A stretch of 64,000 bases of DNA from Streptomyces actuosus (lineage in GTDB: Bacteria; Actinomycetota; Actinomycetes; Streptomycetales; Streptomycetaceae): contig NZ_JAFFZS010000023.1 of NCBI RefSeq assembly GCF_016921115.1, positions 56,013 through 120,012 of the forward strand, read 5' to 3'. The position numbers and the translations under genes were made by a program. Shown in pieces: positions 25,633 to 34,038 of this stretch. The notes beneath the pieces were generated by a model. That model saw nothing but the letters and a program-made list of their open reading frames with translations, made no database searches and was not told the origin of the DNA. Numbering within the stretch: position 1 is the stretch's first letter; each line of letters starts with the position of its first letter.

Positions 25633-27117
25633 CTACTTCTTCCGCGAACCGCGCTTCTCGCGCACCCGCACCGAGATGTGGATGGGCGTGCCCTCGAAGC
25701 CGAACTCCTCGCGCAGTCGGCGTTCGACGAACCGCCGGTAGCCGGCCTCGATGAAGCCGGAGGCGAACAGCACGAACCGCGGCGGCTTGGTGCCGGCCTG
25801 GGTGCCGAACAGGATCCGCGGCTGCTTGCCGCCGCGGATCGGGTGCGGGTGGGCGGCGACCAGCTCGCCGAGGAAGGCGTTCAGGCGGCCCGTCGGGACG
25901 CGGGTCTCCCAGCCGGCCAGGGCGGTCTCGATCGCCGGCACCAGCTTCTCCATGTGGCGGCCGGTGCGCGCCGAGACGTTGACCCGGGGCGCCCAGGAGA
26001 CCTGGCCCATCTCGGTCTCGATCTCGCGCTCCAGGTAGTAGCGGCGCTCCTCGTCGAGGGTGTCCCACTTGTTGTAGGCGACGACCAGAGCGCGGCCCGC
26101 CTCCACGGCCATGGTGATGATGCGCTGGTCCTGCACGGAGATGGACTCGGCGGAGTCGATCAGGACGACCGCGACCTCGGCCTTCTCGACGGCGGCGGCG
26201 GTACGCAGGGAGGCGTAGTAGTCGGCGCCCTGCTGGAGGTGGACGCGCTTGCGGATGCCGGCCGTGTCGACGAACTTCCAGGTCGTTCCGCCCAGTTCGA
26301 TCAGCTCGTCGACCGGGTCGCGGGTGGTGCCGGCGAGTTCGTCGACGACGACGCGCTCCTCGCCCGCCACCTTGTTCAGCAGGGAGGACTTGCCGACGTT
26401 GGGGCGGCCGATCAGCGCGATGCGGCGCGGGCCGCCGATGCCGCCCCCGCCGAACGACTCGCGCGGCGCCTCCGGCAGCACCTCCAGGACGGCGTCCAGC
26501 ATGTCGCCGGTGCCGCGTCCGTGCAGCGCGGACACCGGATGCGGCTCGCCGAGGCCGAGGGACCACAGGTAGGCCGCGTCGGCCTCGCCGCTGGGGCCGT
26601 CGACCTTGTTGGCGCACAGCACGACCGGCTTGCCGGCCTTGCGCAGCAGCCGTACGACCGCCTCGTCGGTGTCGGTGGCACCGACCTTGGCGTCGACCAC
26701 GAAGACGACGGCGTCGGCGGCGTCGATCGCGAACTCGGCCTGCGCGGCCACGGAGGCGTCGATACCGAAGACGTCCTGCTCCCAGCCGCCGGTGTCGACG
26801 ACCTTGAAGCGGCGGCCCGCCCACTCGGCCTCGTAGGTGACGCGGTCGCGGGTGACGCCCGGCCGGTCCTCGACGACGGCCTCACGGCGGCCGATGATCC
26901 GGTTGACGAGGGTCGACTTGCCGACGTTCGGCCGGCCGACGACGGCGAGGACCGGGAGCGGGCCGTGACCTGCCGCCTCGATCGCGCCCTCGACGTCCGC
27001 CAGGTCGAAGCCCTCTTCCGCGGCGAGCTCCATGAACTCCGCGTACTCGGCGTCGCCGAGAGCCCCGTGCTCGTACTCGTGCTCGGCCGAGCCGTCGGGC
27101 TGGATGTGGTCGTTCAT
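25633..27117 (-). CDS. der: Ribosome-assembly GTPase Der (EngA)
   Basis: 494 residues from ATG 27117. Two GTPase domains in tandem each have GRPNVGKS(T/S) (near 62 and 233), a DxxG switch (DTGGWE; DTAGIRKR) and NKxD-type base contacts (NKVD; NKWD). They are followed by a KH-like C-terminal domain ending in basic residues RVREKRGSRKK. An acidic N-terminal extension of about 50 residues (SAEHEYEHGALGDAEYAEF) is typical of actinobacterial Der. It acts in 50S subunit maturation. It is the last gene of the leftward aroH-tyrA-cmk-plsC-der run, 76 bases after plsC. Confidence 0.97.
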   Translation of the reverse strand: MNDHIQPDGSAEHEYEHGALGDAEYAEFMELAAEEGFDLADVEGAIEAAGHGPLPVLAVVGRPNVGKSTLVNRIIGRREAVVEDRPGVTRDRVTYEAEWAGRRFKVVDTGGWEQDVFGIDASVAAQAEFAIDAADAVVFVVDAKVGATDTDEAVVRLLRKAGKPVVLCANKVDGPSGEADAAYLWSLGLGEPHPVSALHGRGTGDMLDAVLEVLPEAPRESFGGGGIGGPRRIALIGRPNVGKSSLLNKVAGEERVVVDELAGTTRDPVDELIELGGTTWKFVDTAGIRKRVHLQQGADYYASLRTAAAVEKAEVAVVLIDSAESISVQDQRIITMAVEAGRALVVAYNKWDTLDEERRYYLEREIETEMGQVSWAPRVNVSARTGRHMEKLVPAIETALAGWETRVPTGRLNAFLGELVAAHPHPIRGGKQPRILFGTQAGTKPPRFVLFASGFIEAGYRRFVERRLREEFGFEGTPIHISVRVREKRGSRKK

Positions 27118-27193
27118 GGGGTCCGTACCTCGTTGTTCATCGTGGTGGTCGGTGGACCGTCCGGTGAGGGTGATCCACTACTCACAGTGTCGC

Positions 27194-27838
27194 TCAGCGC
27201 CCGGTGAGGCGCCTGGCGTTTTCCAGGTGGCCGGTGAGCTGCTTCTGGATGCGCTCGGTCGCCTCGTCGAGGGCCTTGCGCGTGCGGCGCCCGCTGCCGT
27301 CGCCCGCGTCGAACGGGTCGCCGAAGACGACGTCGACGCGCGAGCGCAGCGGGGGCAGTCCCTTGGCCAACCACCCGCGCCGCTCGGAACTTCCCAGGAC
27401 CGCCACCGGGACGACGGGCGCCCCGGAACGCACCGCGAAGTAGGCGAGCCCGGAGCGCAGCGCGGCAAAGTCGCCCTCGCCGCGGGTGCCCTCCGGGAAG
27501 ATCCCGAGGACACCGCCTGCCGCGAGGACGTCGAGAGCCTGCGTGATCGCGGTGCGGTCGGCGACGTCCCGGTCCACCTTCAGCTGGCCGATGCCGGTCA
27601 GGAAGGGGCCGAGCGGGCCGACGAACGCCTCCTTCTTGATCAGGAAGTGCACGGGCCGGGGCGCCACGCCCATCACCATCGGGCCGTCTACGTTGTGGGA
27701 GTGGTTGACGGCGAGGATGGCAGGGCCGCTCGCGGGCACCCGCCAGGCGCCGAGCACACGCGGCTTCCACAGCCCGTACATCAGCGGGACGCCGATGCGC
27801 CGCCCGATCTCGGCGCGCTGTGCGGACGGTGCGGTCAC
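27194..27838 (-). CDS. plsC: 1-acyl-glycerol-3-phosphate acyltransferase (PlsC family)
   Basis: 214 residues. The start GTG 27838 overlaps the cmk stop (GTGA). The acyltransferase motif is NHSHNVD (His46, Asp51). Substrate motif FPEGTR lies at 114-119, and VPVAVLGS follows. It would transfer an acyl chain from acyl-CoA or acyl-ACP to lysophosphatidic acid at the inner membrane face in phospholipid synthesis. Paralogues are common in Streptomyces, so the exact acceptor is not certain. Coupling to cmk and der is a recurring actinobacterial arrangement. Confidence 0.88.
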   Translation of the reverse strand: MTAPSAQRAEIGRRIGVPLMYGLWKPRVLGAWRVPASGPAILAVNHSHNVDGPMVMGVAPRPVHFLIKKEAFVGPLGPFLTGIGQLKVDRDVADRTAITQALDVLAAGGVLGIFPEGTRGEGDFAALRSGLAYFAVRSGAPVVPVAVLGSSERRGWLAKGLPPLRSRVDVVFGDPFDAGDGSGRRTRKALDEATERIQKQLTGHLENARRLTGR

Positions 27839-28521
27839 TTCGCGGCCCGCTTCTCCTCGACGAGAGTGACGACACACTCGACGACCTGCGACAGCGTGAG
27901 GTCGGTGGTGTCGACCTCGACGGCGTCGCCGGCCTTGGCCAGCGGGGAGGTCTTGCGGCTGGAGTCCGCCGCGTCCCGCTTGAGCAGCGCCTCGCGGGTG
28001 GAGTGGACGTCGACGCCCCGCAGCTCGCCGCTGCGCCGCGCGGCACGCGCCTCCGGGGTGGCGGTGAGGAAGATCTTCAGATCGGCGTCGGGCAGCACCG
28101 TGGTGCCGATGTCACGGCCCTCGACGACTATGCCGCGCGCGGCGCCGACCGCGATGGACCGCTGGAGCTCGGTGATCCGGGCCCGCACCTCGGCGACGGC
28201 ACTGACCGCGCTGACCTTGGAGGTGACGTCGTGGGTGCGGATCGGGCCGGAGACGTCCACGCCGTCGACGGTGATCGCCGGGGCGGACGGATCGGTGCCG
28301 GAGACGATCTCGGGCTTGCCGGCCACCGCGGCGATCGCCGAAGGGTCGTCGATGTCGATCCCGTTGGTCACCATCCACCAGGTGATGGCCCGGTACTGGG
28401 CGCCGGTGTCCAGGTAGCTGAGCCCGAGCTGGGCGGCCACGGCCTTGGACGTGCTCGACTTGCCCGTGCCGGAGGGGCCGTCGATGGCGACAATCACGGG
28501 CTGGGCGGCGCCGTTTTCCAC
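27835..28521 (-). CDS. cmk: Cytidylate kinase
   Basis: 228 residues from GTG 28521 with AGGAAGGTG upstream. P-loop GPSGTGKS at 15-22. The CMP-binding region includes YLDTGAQYRAITW. EGRDIGTTVLPDADLKIFL and the LID region with RxxxEAR arginines follow. It phosphorylates CMP and dCMP with ATP. It lies 87 bases after tyrA and overlaps plsC by 4 bases. The ALLKRDAADSSRKTSPL stretch is a family hallmark. Confidence 0.96.
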   Translation of the reverse strand: MENGAAQPVIVAIDGPSGTGKSSTSKAVAAQLGLSYLDTGAQYRAITWWMVTNGIDIDDPSAIAAVAGKPEIVSGTDPSAPAITVDGVDVSGPIRTHDVTSKVSAVSAVAEVRARITELQRSIAVGAARGIVVEGRDIGTTVLPDADLKIFLTATPEARAARRSGELRGVDVHSTREALLKRDAADSSRKTSPLAKAGDAVEVDTTDLTLSQVVECVVTLVEEKRAAK

Positions 28522-28608
28522 GGGGGGACACCTTCCTGGTGCGCTGCGGTGGTGGTGTGCGGGGCGCGAACCGCCCCGCACAAGGTTACTGGCTCGCCGG
28601 AGCCGTCC

Positions 28609-29694
28609 TCACTGGCGGAGGGCCCAGCCCCGCTCGCGCAGGGCGGCGGTCAGCACCGGGGCCGCCTTCGGTTCCACCATCAGCTGCACCAGGCCGGCCT
28701 GCTGCCCGGTGGCGTGCTCGATCCGCACGTCCTCGATGTTGACGCCGGCCTGTCCCGCGTCGGCGAAGATGCGGGCCAGCTGGCCGGGCTGGTCGTCGAT
28801 GAGGACGGCCACGACCTCGTACGTCCGCGGGGCGGTGCCGTGCTTGCCGGGCACCCGGACCTGGCCGGCGTTGCCGCGGCGCAGCACGTCCTCGATGCCG
28901 GTGGCGCCGTCGCGGCGCCCGGAGTCGTCGGCGGACTGCAGCGCCCGCAGCGCCCGCACGGTCTCCTCCAGGTCGGAGGCGACGTCGGTGAGCAGGTCGG
29001 CGACCGGTCCGGGGTTGGCGGAGAGGATGTCGATCCACATCCGCGGGTCGGAGGCGGCGATCCGGGTCACGTCCCGGATGCCCTGCCCGCACAGCCGTAC
29101 GGCGGCCTCCTCGGCGTGCTCCAGGCGGGCGGCGACCATGCTGGACACCAGGTGGGGCATGTGGGAGACGAGGGCGACGGCGCGGTCGTGGGCGTCGGCG
29201 TCCATGACGACCGGCACGGCCCGGCAGTGCGAGACCAGCTCCAGGGCGAGGTTCAGCACCTCGGTGTCGGTGTCCCGGGTCGGGGTGAGGACCCAGGGCC
29301 GGCCCTCGAACAGGTCGGCGGTCGCGGCGAGCGGGCCGGACTTCTCGCGGCCCGACATGGGGTGGGTGCCGATGTACGGGGCGAGGTCCAGGCCGAGGGC
29401 CTCCAGCTCGCGGCGCGGGCCGCCCTTGACGCTGGCCACGTCGAGGTAACCGCGGGCCGCACCGCGGCGCATGGTGTCGGCCAGCACGGCGGCGACGTGG
29501 GCGGGCGGGGCGGCGACGACCGCGAGGTCGACGGGCCCCTGGGGCGGTTCGTCGGTGCCGGCGCCGAGCGCGGCGGCCGTGCGGGCCTGCTCCGGGTCGT
29601 GGTCGGCGAGGTGGACGACGACGCCGCGCCGGGTGAGGGCGAGGGCGGCCGAGGTGCCGATGAGCCCGGTGCCGATGACGAGTGCGGTCCTCAC
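28609..29694 (-). CDS. tyrA: Prephenate dehydrogenase with C-terminal ACT domain
   Basis: 361 residues from GTG 29694, overlapping the aroH stop by 4 bases (GTGA). The N-terminal Rossmann fold has GTGLIG (8-13). The substrate region has GTHPMSGREKSG, and the catalytic His lies in SHMPHL. The C-terminus (about 285-361) is an ACT domain (VAVLIDDQPGQLARIFADAG) that probably binds tyrosine for feedback control. It converts prephenate to 4-hydroxyphenylpyruvate with NAD+. It directly follows the chorismate mutase that makes its substrate. Confidence 0.95.
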   Translation of the reverse strand: MRTALVIGTGLIGTSAALALTRRGVVVHLADHDPEQARTAAALGAGTDEPPQGPVDLAVVAAPPAHVAAVLADTMRRGAARGYLDVASVKGGPRRELEALGLDLAPYIGTHPMSGREKSGPLAATADLFEGRPWVLTPTRDTDTEVLNLALELVSHCRAVPVVMDADAHDRAVALVSHMPHLVSSMVAARLEHAEEAAVRLCGQGIRDVTRIAASDPRMWIDILSANPGPVADLLTDVASDLEETVRALRALQSADDSGRRDGATGIEDVLRRGNAGQVRVPGKHGTAPRTYEVVAVLIDDQPGQLARIFADAGQAGVNIEDVRIEHATGQQAGLVQLMVEPKAAPVLTAALRERGWALRQ

Positions 29695-30053
29695 TGGGCG
29701 ATGTCCTTGCGCAGGGCGGCGGCGGCACCGAGGTAGACGTGGGTGATGTCGGCGCGGGCCCGGTCGGACTCGACGTGGGCGAGGACGCGCACGACGCGGG
29801 GCATGGCCCCCTCGACGTCGAGTTCCTGGGCGCAGATGAGGGGCACGTCGGTGATGCCGAGCTTGCGGGCCGCGGCGGCGGGGAAGTCGCTGTGCAGGTC
29901 GGGCGTGGCCGTGAACCAGACGCTGATCAGGTCGTCGGCGGTCAGGCCGTTCCGTTCCAGGACGGCGGTGAGCAGGGTTCCGACCCGCTCGTCCATGTGG
30001 CCGGCCTCGTCCTGGTCGAGTTGGACGGCGCCCCGGACCGCTCGTACCGCCAC
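29691..30053 (-). CDS. aroH: Chorismate mutase, AroH type
   Basis: 120 residues from GTG 30053 with AAGGAG 8 bases upstream. It is the small trimeric, monofunctional AroH fold. Conserved motifs include VRAVRGAVQLDQDE (active-site Arg), SVWFTATPDLHSDFPAAAAR, VPLICAQELDVEGAMPR and the C-terminal VYLGAAAALRKD. It rearranges chorismate to prephenate, which the coupled TyrA uses. It is the first gene of the operon. Confidence 0.95.
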   Translation of the reverse strand: MAVRAVRGAVQLDQDEAGHMDERVGTLLTAVLERNGLTADDLISVWFTATPDLHSDFPAAAARKLGITDVPLICAQELDVEGAMPRVVRVLAHVESDRARADITHVYLGAAAALRKDIAQ

Positions 30054-30498
30054 GGCGATGCTCCTTGCTGTGCTGCGAATCGGTTCCTCGTCCGTCCAGC
30101 CTAGTCAGCCCGGGCAGGTGCCGGTGCCCGATGCCCGTCCCCTGAGACGGGGCCCGCGGACCGGGCCGCGGACGCGGCTCCTCCCACGGGGGCGGGTGCG
30201 CCGCCCCGCCGTGCGGGCCGTCCGGACCGCCGACGCCGCCCCGCCGGGGCCGTCCGGGTCTCCCGGCCGCCCGCCCTCGGGGCCTCTCCCCCGCGGCTCC
30301 GGCTCCGGTGCCGGCCGAAAGTGCTGCGCGGGCGGCGGCGAGGAGGGACCGGCGCACTCGCGGACGCCCCGCGGCCCGGGCGTTCGCGGTGCCGGCCACG
30401 CGAGCCGGTGCCGGACGGCGGACGCCTGGGCACGCCCTCTGGACGCGGCGCGCACGGTCCGCTCTCATGGCAGGAGACGCCTCGGGGGGAGACCGCCC
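30054..30498. other. Gene-free GC-rich stretch upstream of aroH
   Basis: 445 bases between the divergent aroH and the small secreted-protein gene. Sequence is extremely GC-rich with no convincing coding frame, RNA gene or strong palindrome. The aroH promoter must lie at the left end (about 30070-30115), where the sequence is less GC-rich. Confidence 0.4.
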
Positions 30499-31155
30499 AT
30501 GAAACGTCCCGGTCCCCTGCTCACCCTGCTCGCAGGGCTGCTGCTGGGCATTGCGCTGCTCTCGCTCGACGCCGCCTCGGGCGGGGAGCGGACCGCGTCC
30601 GAGCCGCGGCGGCAGTCGCCGGCCACGACACCCGCGTCGGCACCGGTGACGAGCGCGCCGCCGTCGCCCACCCTGTCCAGGACGCCCGTGCCCGACGCGG
30701 ACTACGCGGGCCGCACCGCCGACGACACCGCCGCCGTCGCGGTGACGGTCCGTGACCGCAAGGCCGTCGCCTACTTCTGCGACGGCCGTACCCGGGAGTC
30801 GTGGCTGAAGGGCGACATCGCCGACGACGGCAGCATGCGGCTCACGGGCCAGGACGGCAGCGAGCTCGACGGCACGCTGGAGGGCGGCGACCAAATCAGC
30901 GGAACGGTCGATTCCGGCGGAGTGCGCCATGCGTTCACCGCGGACCGGGCCGCGCCGAGGTCCCGCCTGTGGCGGGCGACCGCCACGGTGCGCGGTGCGC
31001 GGATCGACGGCGGCTGGATCGTCCTGAAGGACGGCACCCAGGTCGGAGTGGTCACGCGCGACGGTACGCCGTCCGCGGCACCCCGGATCGCCCCGGAGAC
31101 CGGCGCGGTGACGGTCGACGGGCGACAGCTCACGGCCCGCCCGGTGACCCCCTGA
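30499..31155 (+). CDS. Secreted or membrane-anchored hypothetical protein
   Basis: 218 residues from ATG 30499 with GGGGGGAG upstream. An N-terminal hydrophobic segment (about 5-25) without a clear cleavage site may be an anchor. A Ser/Thr/Pro/Ala-rich stalk follows (about 30-68), then a beta-rich domain (about 70-215). Features include AVAYFCDGRTRESWLKG, repeated glycine-turn beta-strands (SMRLTGQDGSELDGTLEGG) and GGWIVLKDGTQVG. I do not recognise the family. It lies 37 bases upstream of the membrane/Rieske pair and on the same strand, so it may be co-transcribed with them. Confidence 0.75.
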   Translation: MKRPGPLLTLLAGLLLGIALLSLDAASGGERTASEPRRQSPATTPASAPVTSAPPSPTLSRTPVPDADYAGRTADDTAAVAVTVRDRKAVAYFCDGRTRESWLKGDIADDGSMRLTGQDGSELDGTLEGGDQISGTVDSGGVRHAFTADRAAPRSRLWRATATVRGARIDGGWIVLKDGTQVGVVTRDGTPSAAPRIAPETGAVTVDGRQLTARPVTP

Positions 31156-31192
31156 CCCCCTTGGCCCGTCCGCTCGCCGCAGGGAGGCGATC

Positions 31193-31771
31193 ATGACCGT
31201 GGACCCGAACGCGCCCACCCAGGACGTCCCCTCCCCCGGCCCCGGTCGCGCCGGCCCGGCCCGGTACCTGCTCCCGGCCCTGGTCGCCGCCGCGGTGGCG
31301 GTCGCCCTCGGCGTGTACGGCCGCGTCCACGACCCGGCGGGCACGGCGTTCGATATCGCCGGGTTCAGCAGCACGGGTGCGGTGAAGTCGTGGCTGGCGA
31401 CGGCGGCGGTGTTCTTCGCGCTCGTCCAGGTCGCGTCGGCCCTGATGATGTACGGCAGGCTGCCCGGCCCGCGCTGGGCTCCGGTGCTGCACCGCTGGTC
31501 GGGGCGGGCGGCGTTCCTGATCGCGGTCCCGGTGGCGGTGCACTGCCTGTACGCCCTGGGCTTCCAGTCGTACGAGACGCGGGTGGTGTGGCACTCGCTT
31601 CTGGGGTGCTTCTTCTTCGGTGCCTTCAGTGCCAAGATGCTGCTGCTGCGCTCGGAGCGCCTTCCCGGCCGGCTGCTCCCGATCCTCGGTGGGCTCGTGT
31701 TCGCCGCGCTGACGGTGCTCTGGCTGACCTCCGCCCTCTGGTTCTTCCGCACGTTCGGAGCAACGACATGA
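31193..31771 (+). CDS. Multi-TM membrane protein with conserved-looking His (DUF6529-like), Rieske partner
   Basis: 192 residues from ATG 31193 (GGAGG). Five hydrophobic segments lie at about 25-44, 65-87, 104-124, 133-152 and 161-183. Histidines sit at segment ends: His100 (LHRWSG), His117 (VAVHCLY) and His134 (VWHSLLG). This is a pattern expected of b-type heme ligands in cytochrome b561-like proteins. The stop overlaps the start of the Rieske protein gene (ATGA), so the two are made together and probably form an electron-transfer pair. Heme binding is an inference; the family is uncharacterised. Confidence 0.82.
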   Translation: MTVDPNAPTQDVPSPGPGRAGPARYLLPALVAAAVAVALGVYGRVHDPAGTAFDIAGFSSTGAVKSWLATAAVFFALVQVASALMMYGRLPGPRWAPVLHRWSGRAAFLIAVPVAVHCLYALGFQSYETRVVWHSLLGCFFFGAFSAKMLLLRSERLPGRLLPILGGLVFAALTVLWLTSALWFFRTFGATT

Positions 31772-32175
31772 CCCACGTCCCGACACGGCGCACCGTGCTG
31801 CTCACGACCGGTGCGGCGGCACTGGCCGCCGGCTGCGGGGAGTACGGAAGCGGCGGCGGCAGCGACTCCGGCTCGTCCGCGGCGGCCGGGCAGGAGCTGG
31901 CGCGGACGGACGAGATCCCGGTCGGCGGCGGAAGGATCTTCGCGGCCGAGAAGGTCGTCGTCACCCAGCCGGAGCAGGGCGAGTTCAAGGCCTTCTCGGC
32001 GATCTGCACCCATCAGGGCTGCACGGTGGACACGGTCTCGGAGGGCACCATCGGCTGCCCGTGCCACGGCAGCAGGTTCCGCATCACGGACGGCTCGGTG
32101 GCGCGTCCGCCGGCTACGCGGCCGCTGCCGGAGAAGGAGATCACCGTCGAGGGCGACCGCATCAGCCTGGCCTGA
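31768..32175 (+). CDS. Rieske [2Fe-2S] lipoprotein
   Basis: 135 residues from ATG 31768. The N-terminus TRRTVLLTTGAAALAAGC has a twin arginine and a lipobox (Cys23), suggesting Tat export and lipid anchoring of a folded cofactor protein. The Rieske domain has CTHQGC (Cys79, His81) and CPCHGS (Cys96, His99). Cys84 and Cys98 are placed for the stabilising disulfide of high-potential Rieske proteins. It is not next to qcr or aromatic dioxygenase genes. Its natural partner is the preceding membrane protein, with a 4-base overlap. Donor and acceptor are unknown. Confidence 0.93.
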   Translation: MTHVPTRRTVLLTTGAAALAAGCGEYGSGGGSDSGSSAAAGQELARTDEIPVGGGRIFAAEKVVVTQPEQGEFKAFSAICTHQGCTVDTVSEGTIGCPCHGSRFRITDGSVARPPATRPLPEKEITVEGDRISLA

Positions 32176-32182
32176 GGCCGTC

Positions 32183-32222
32183 CCACCGCCCGGACCGTCC
32201 GGGCGAGCGGGCCGGGCGGTGG
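32183..32222. terminator. Hairpin between the Rieske and ADP-ribosylglycohydrolase genes
   Basis: CCACCGCCCGG and CCGGGCGGTGG (11-bp perfect stem, 18-base loop with some internal pairing) between convergent genes. Confidence 0.65.
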
Positions 32223-32225
32223 AGG

Positions 32226-33239
32226 TCAGGCGTCCCAGAGCGCTCCGAGCGCCAGGAGCTCCCCGCGGTACTCGATCCGGTCCGCCCAACGCGCCGGCCA
32301 GGCGTCCGCGCCCAGGTGGGCGCCGGCGAAGGCACCCGCCAGGCAGGCGAGGGAGTCGGAGTCGCCCGCGGTGCAGGCGGCGCGGCGCAGTGCGGTCAGC
32401 GGCTCGTCCGGGAAGAGCAGGAAGCACAGCAGAGCGGTCGCCAGGGCCTCTTCGGCGATCCAGCCCTCGCCGGTGGCCAGGCAGGGGTCGGTCTCCGGGG
32501 AGGGGGTCCGCACGGCGTCCTGCAGTCGCCGCAGGATCGCCAGGCAGTCGTCCCAGCCGCGCGCGATGAAGTGCTCCGGCGTGGGGTCCTGGCTGCGGGT
32601 CCACAGGTCGCCGAGCCAGGTGTGGTGGTAGCGGGTGCGGTTGTCGTAGGCGTACGACCGCAGCAGACCGACCAGTCCGGTCGGCTCGGCGCCCTGCGCG
32701 AGCAGCCGTACGGCGTGCGCGGTGAGGTCGGACGCGGCGAGAGCGGTGGGATGCCCGTGGGTGAGGGCGGCCTGGAGCTGGGCGGCACCCGAGCGCTGTT
32801 CGTCGCTCAGGCCGGGGGCGAGCCCGACGGGCGCGACCCGCATGTTGGCGCCGCAGCCCTTGGAGTGGATCCGGCTCGCGTCCTGCCACGCCCGGTCCTC
32901 CTTCCGGAGCAGGTCGCAGGCGACGAGGCAGGTGCGGCCGGGGGCACGGTTGTTGTCCGGGGACCGGTACCAGTCCACGAACTGCTCGCGGACGGGCCGC
33001 TCCAGCCGTCGGGGCGCCAGGGTGCCCCGGTCCATGGCGGCGCGCAGGCCGCGCCCGAGCGCCAGGGTCATCTGGGTGTCGTCGGTGACGTACGCGGGCG
33101 TGGGGAGCTCCATCTCCCGCCACGGGCCGCTCTTGGCGAGGATCGACGGCACGTCGTGGAACTCGGTCGGGAAGCCGAGCGCGTCTCCCAGGGCGAGGCC
33201 CAGCAGCGCTCCGGTGGCGGGTGTCTTCCTCACGGTCAT
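32226..33239 (-). CDS. ADP-ribosylglycohydrolase family protein (DraG-like)
   Basis: 337 residues from ATG 33239, overlapping the nrtR stop (ATGA). The first binuclear metal motif is DDTQMTLALGRGL and the second is GDSDSLACLAGAFAGA near the C-terminus. GALLGLALGDALGFP opens the fold. Family members remove ADP-ribose from proteins or nucleic acids, or hydrolyse related metabolites. Pairing with an ADP-ribose-sensing NrtR-type regulator suggests a role in ADP-ribose or NAD turnover. The target is unknown. The middle region (150-250) is family-variable. Confidence 0.9.
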   Translation of the reverse strand: MTVRKTPATGALLGLALGDALGFPTEFHDVPSILAKSGPWREMELPTPAYVTDDTQMTLALGRGLRAAMDRGTLAPRRLERPVREQFVDWYRSPDNNRAPGRTCLVACDLLRKEDRAWQDASRIHSKGCGANMRVAPVGLAPGLSDEQRSGAAQLQAALTHGHPTALAASDLTAHAVRLLAQGAEPTGLVGLLRSYAYDNRTRYHHTWLGDLWTRSQDPTPEHFIARGWDDCLAILRRLQDAVRTPSPETDPCLATGEGWIAEEALATALLCFLLFPDEPLTALRRAACTAGDSDSLACLAGAFAGAHLGADAWPARWADRIEYRGELLALGALWDA

Positions 33240-33973
33240 GCGGGGCGTCCTTCCCGGGACGGGCGGAGCAGAGGCGGGTGCAGGGTGGTGGCGGTGCCCG
33301 CGCGGTAGAGGGCGGCGGGCTTGCCGCGGCCGCCGGTCAGTCGGGCTGCACCCGGCACGGGCTCGACGAATCCGTGGGTGGCCAGCACCTTGCGGCGGAA
33401 GTTGGGCCGGTCCAGGGCGGTGTCCCAGACCGTCTCGTAGACCTGCTGGAGCTCACCGAGGGTGAACTCCGGCGGGCAGAAGGCGGTCGCGACGGAGCGG
33501 TACTCCAGCTGGGCGCCGACCCGGTCGTGGGCGTCGGCCAGGATCCGGTCGTGGTCGAAGGCGAGCGGTCCCGGCGCGCCGTACGGCAGCCAGCGCGCCT
33601 GCGCCGCGTCGCCGCCTCCGCGTGGCTCGGGGGCGTCGGGCAGCAGCGCGGTGAACGCGACCGAGACGACCCGCATCCGGGGGTCACGGCCGGGGTCGCT
33701 GTAGGTGCGCAGCTGCTCCAGGTGCGGCCCGGCGACGTCCGCCAGTCCCGTCTCCTCGGCGAGTTCGCGCCGGGCGGCCGTCTCCGCGGACTCGTGCGGC
33801 AGCAGGAAGCCGCCGGGCAGGGCCCAGCGGCCGATGTGGGGTTCCTGCCCGCGTTCGACGAGCAGGACGTGCAGGACGCCGTCGCGGACGGTGAGGACCG
33901 CGAGGTCGACGGTGACGGCGAACGGCTCGTACGCGTGCCGGTCGTAGCCGCCCGTCCGGTCCTGCGCCGGCAT
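33236..33973 (-). CDS. nrtR: NrtR-type transcriptional regulator (Nudix plus winged helix)
   Basis: 245 residues from ATG 33973 (GAGGGG upstream). The N-terminal Nudix domain (about 15-145) has an intact Nudix box at 55-77: G, then E61, then RELAEETGL. So it may hydrolyse as well as bind its ligand. The C-terminal winged-helix region (about 155-225) contains FTLGELQQVYETVWDTALDR and NFRRKVLATHGFVEP, a hallmark of NrtR. NrtR proteins repress NAD synthesis or sugar genes and release DNA on binding ADP-ribose. The palindrome just upstream matches the NrtR box, indicating autoregulation together with the overlapping ADP-ribosylglycohydrolase gene. Confidence 0.88.
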   Translation of the reverse strand: MPAQDRTGGYDRHAYEPFAVTVDLAVLTVRDGVLHVLLVERGQEPHIGRWALPGGFLLPHESAETAARRELAEETGLADVAGPHLEQLRTYSDPGRDPRMRVVSVAFTALLPDAPEPRGGGDAAQARWLPYGAPGPLAFDHDRILADAHDRVGAQLEYRSVATAFCPPEFTLGELQQVYETVWDTALDRPNFRRKVLATHGFVEPVPGAARLTGGRGKPAALYRAGTATTLHPPLLRPSREGRPA

Positions 33974-33987
33974 GACCCCACCCCTCT

Positions 33988-34009
33988 TAATAGTCACTAC
34001 GACTATAAA
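33988..34009 (-). promoter_or_regulatory. NrtR-box palindrome upstream of nrtR
   Basis: ATAGTC-N5-GACTAT within TTAATAGTCACTACGACTATAAA, flanked by further inverted repeats (CCCCACCCCTCTT / AAGAGGGGTGGGG). The half-sites match the known ATAGTC/GACTAT signature of NrtR operators. It lies about 17-35 bases upstream of the start codon, overlapping the probable promoter. This AT-rich island stands out from its surroundings. Confidence 0.75.
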
Positions 34010-34038
34010 GAGGGGTGGGGGTCGGACACAAGCGGCTT

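Noticed and set aside
28609..33123. A 1504-codon open frame on the leftward strand spanning several genes
   Set aside because: Only the last 361 codons (tyrA, from GTG 29694) resemble a protein. The rest reads through other genes in the wrong frame, as is common at very high GC.
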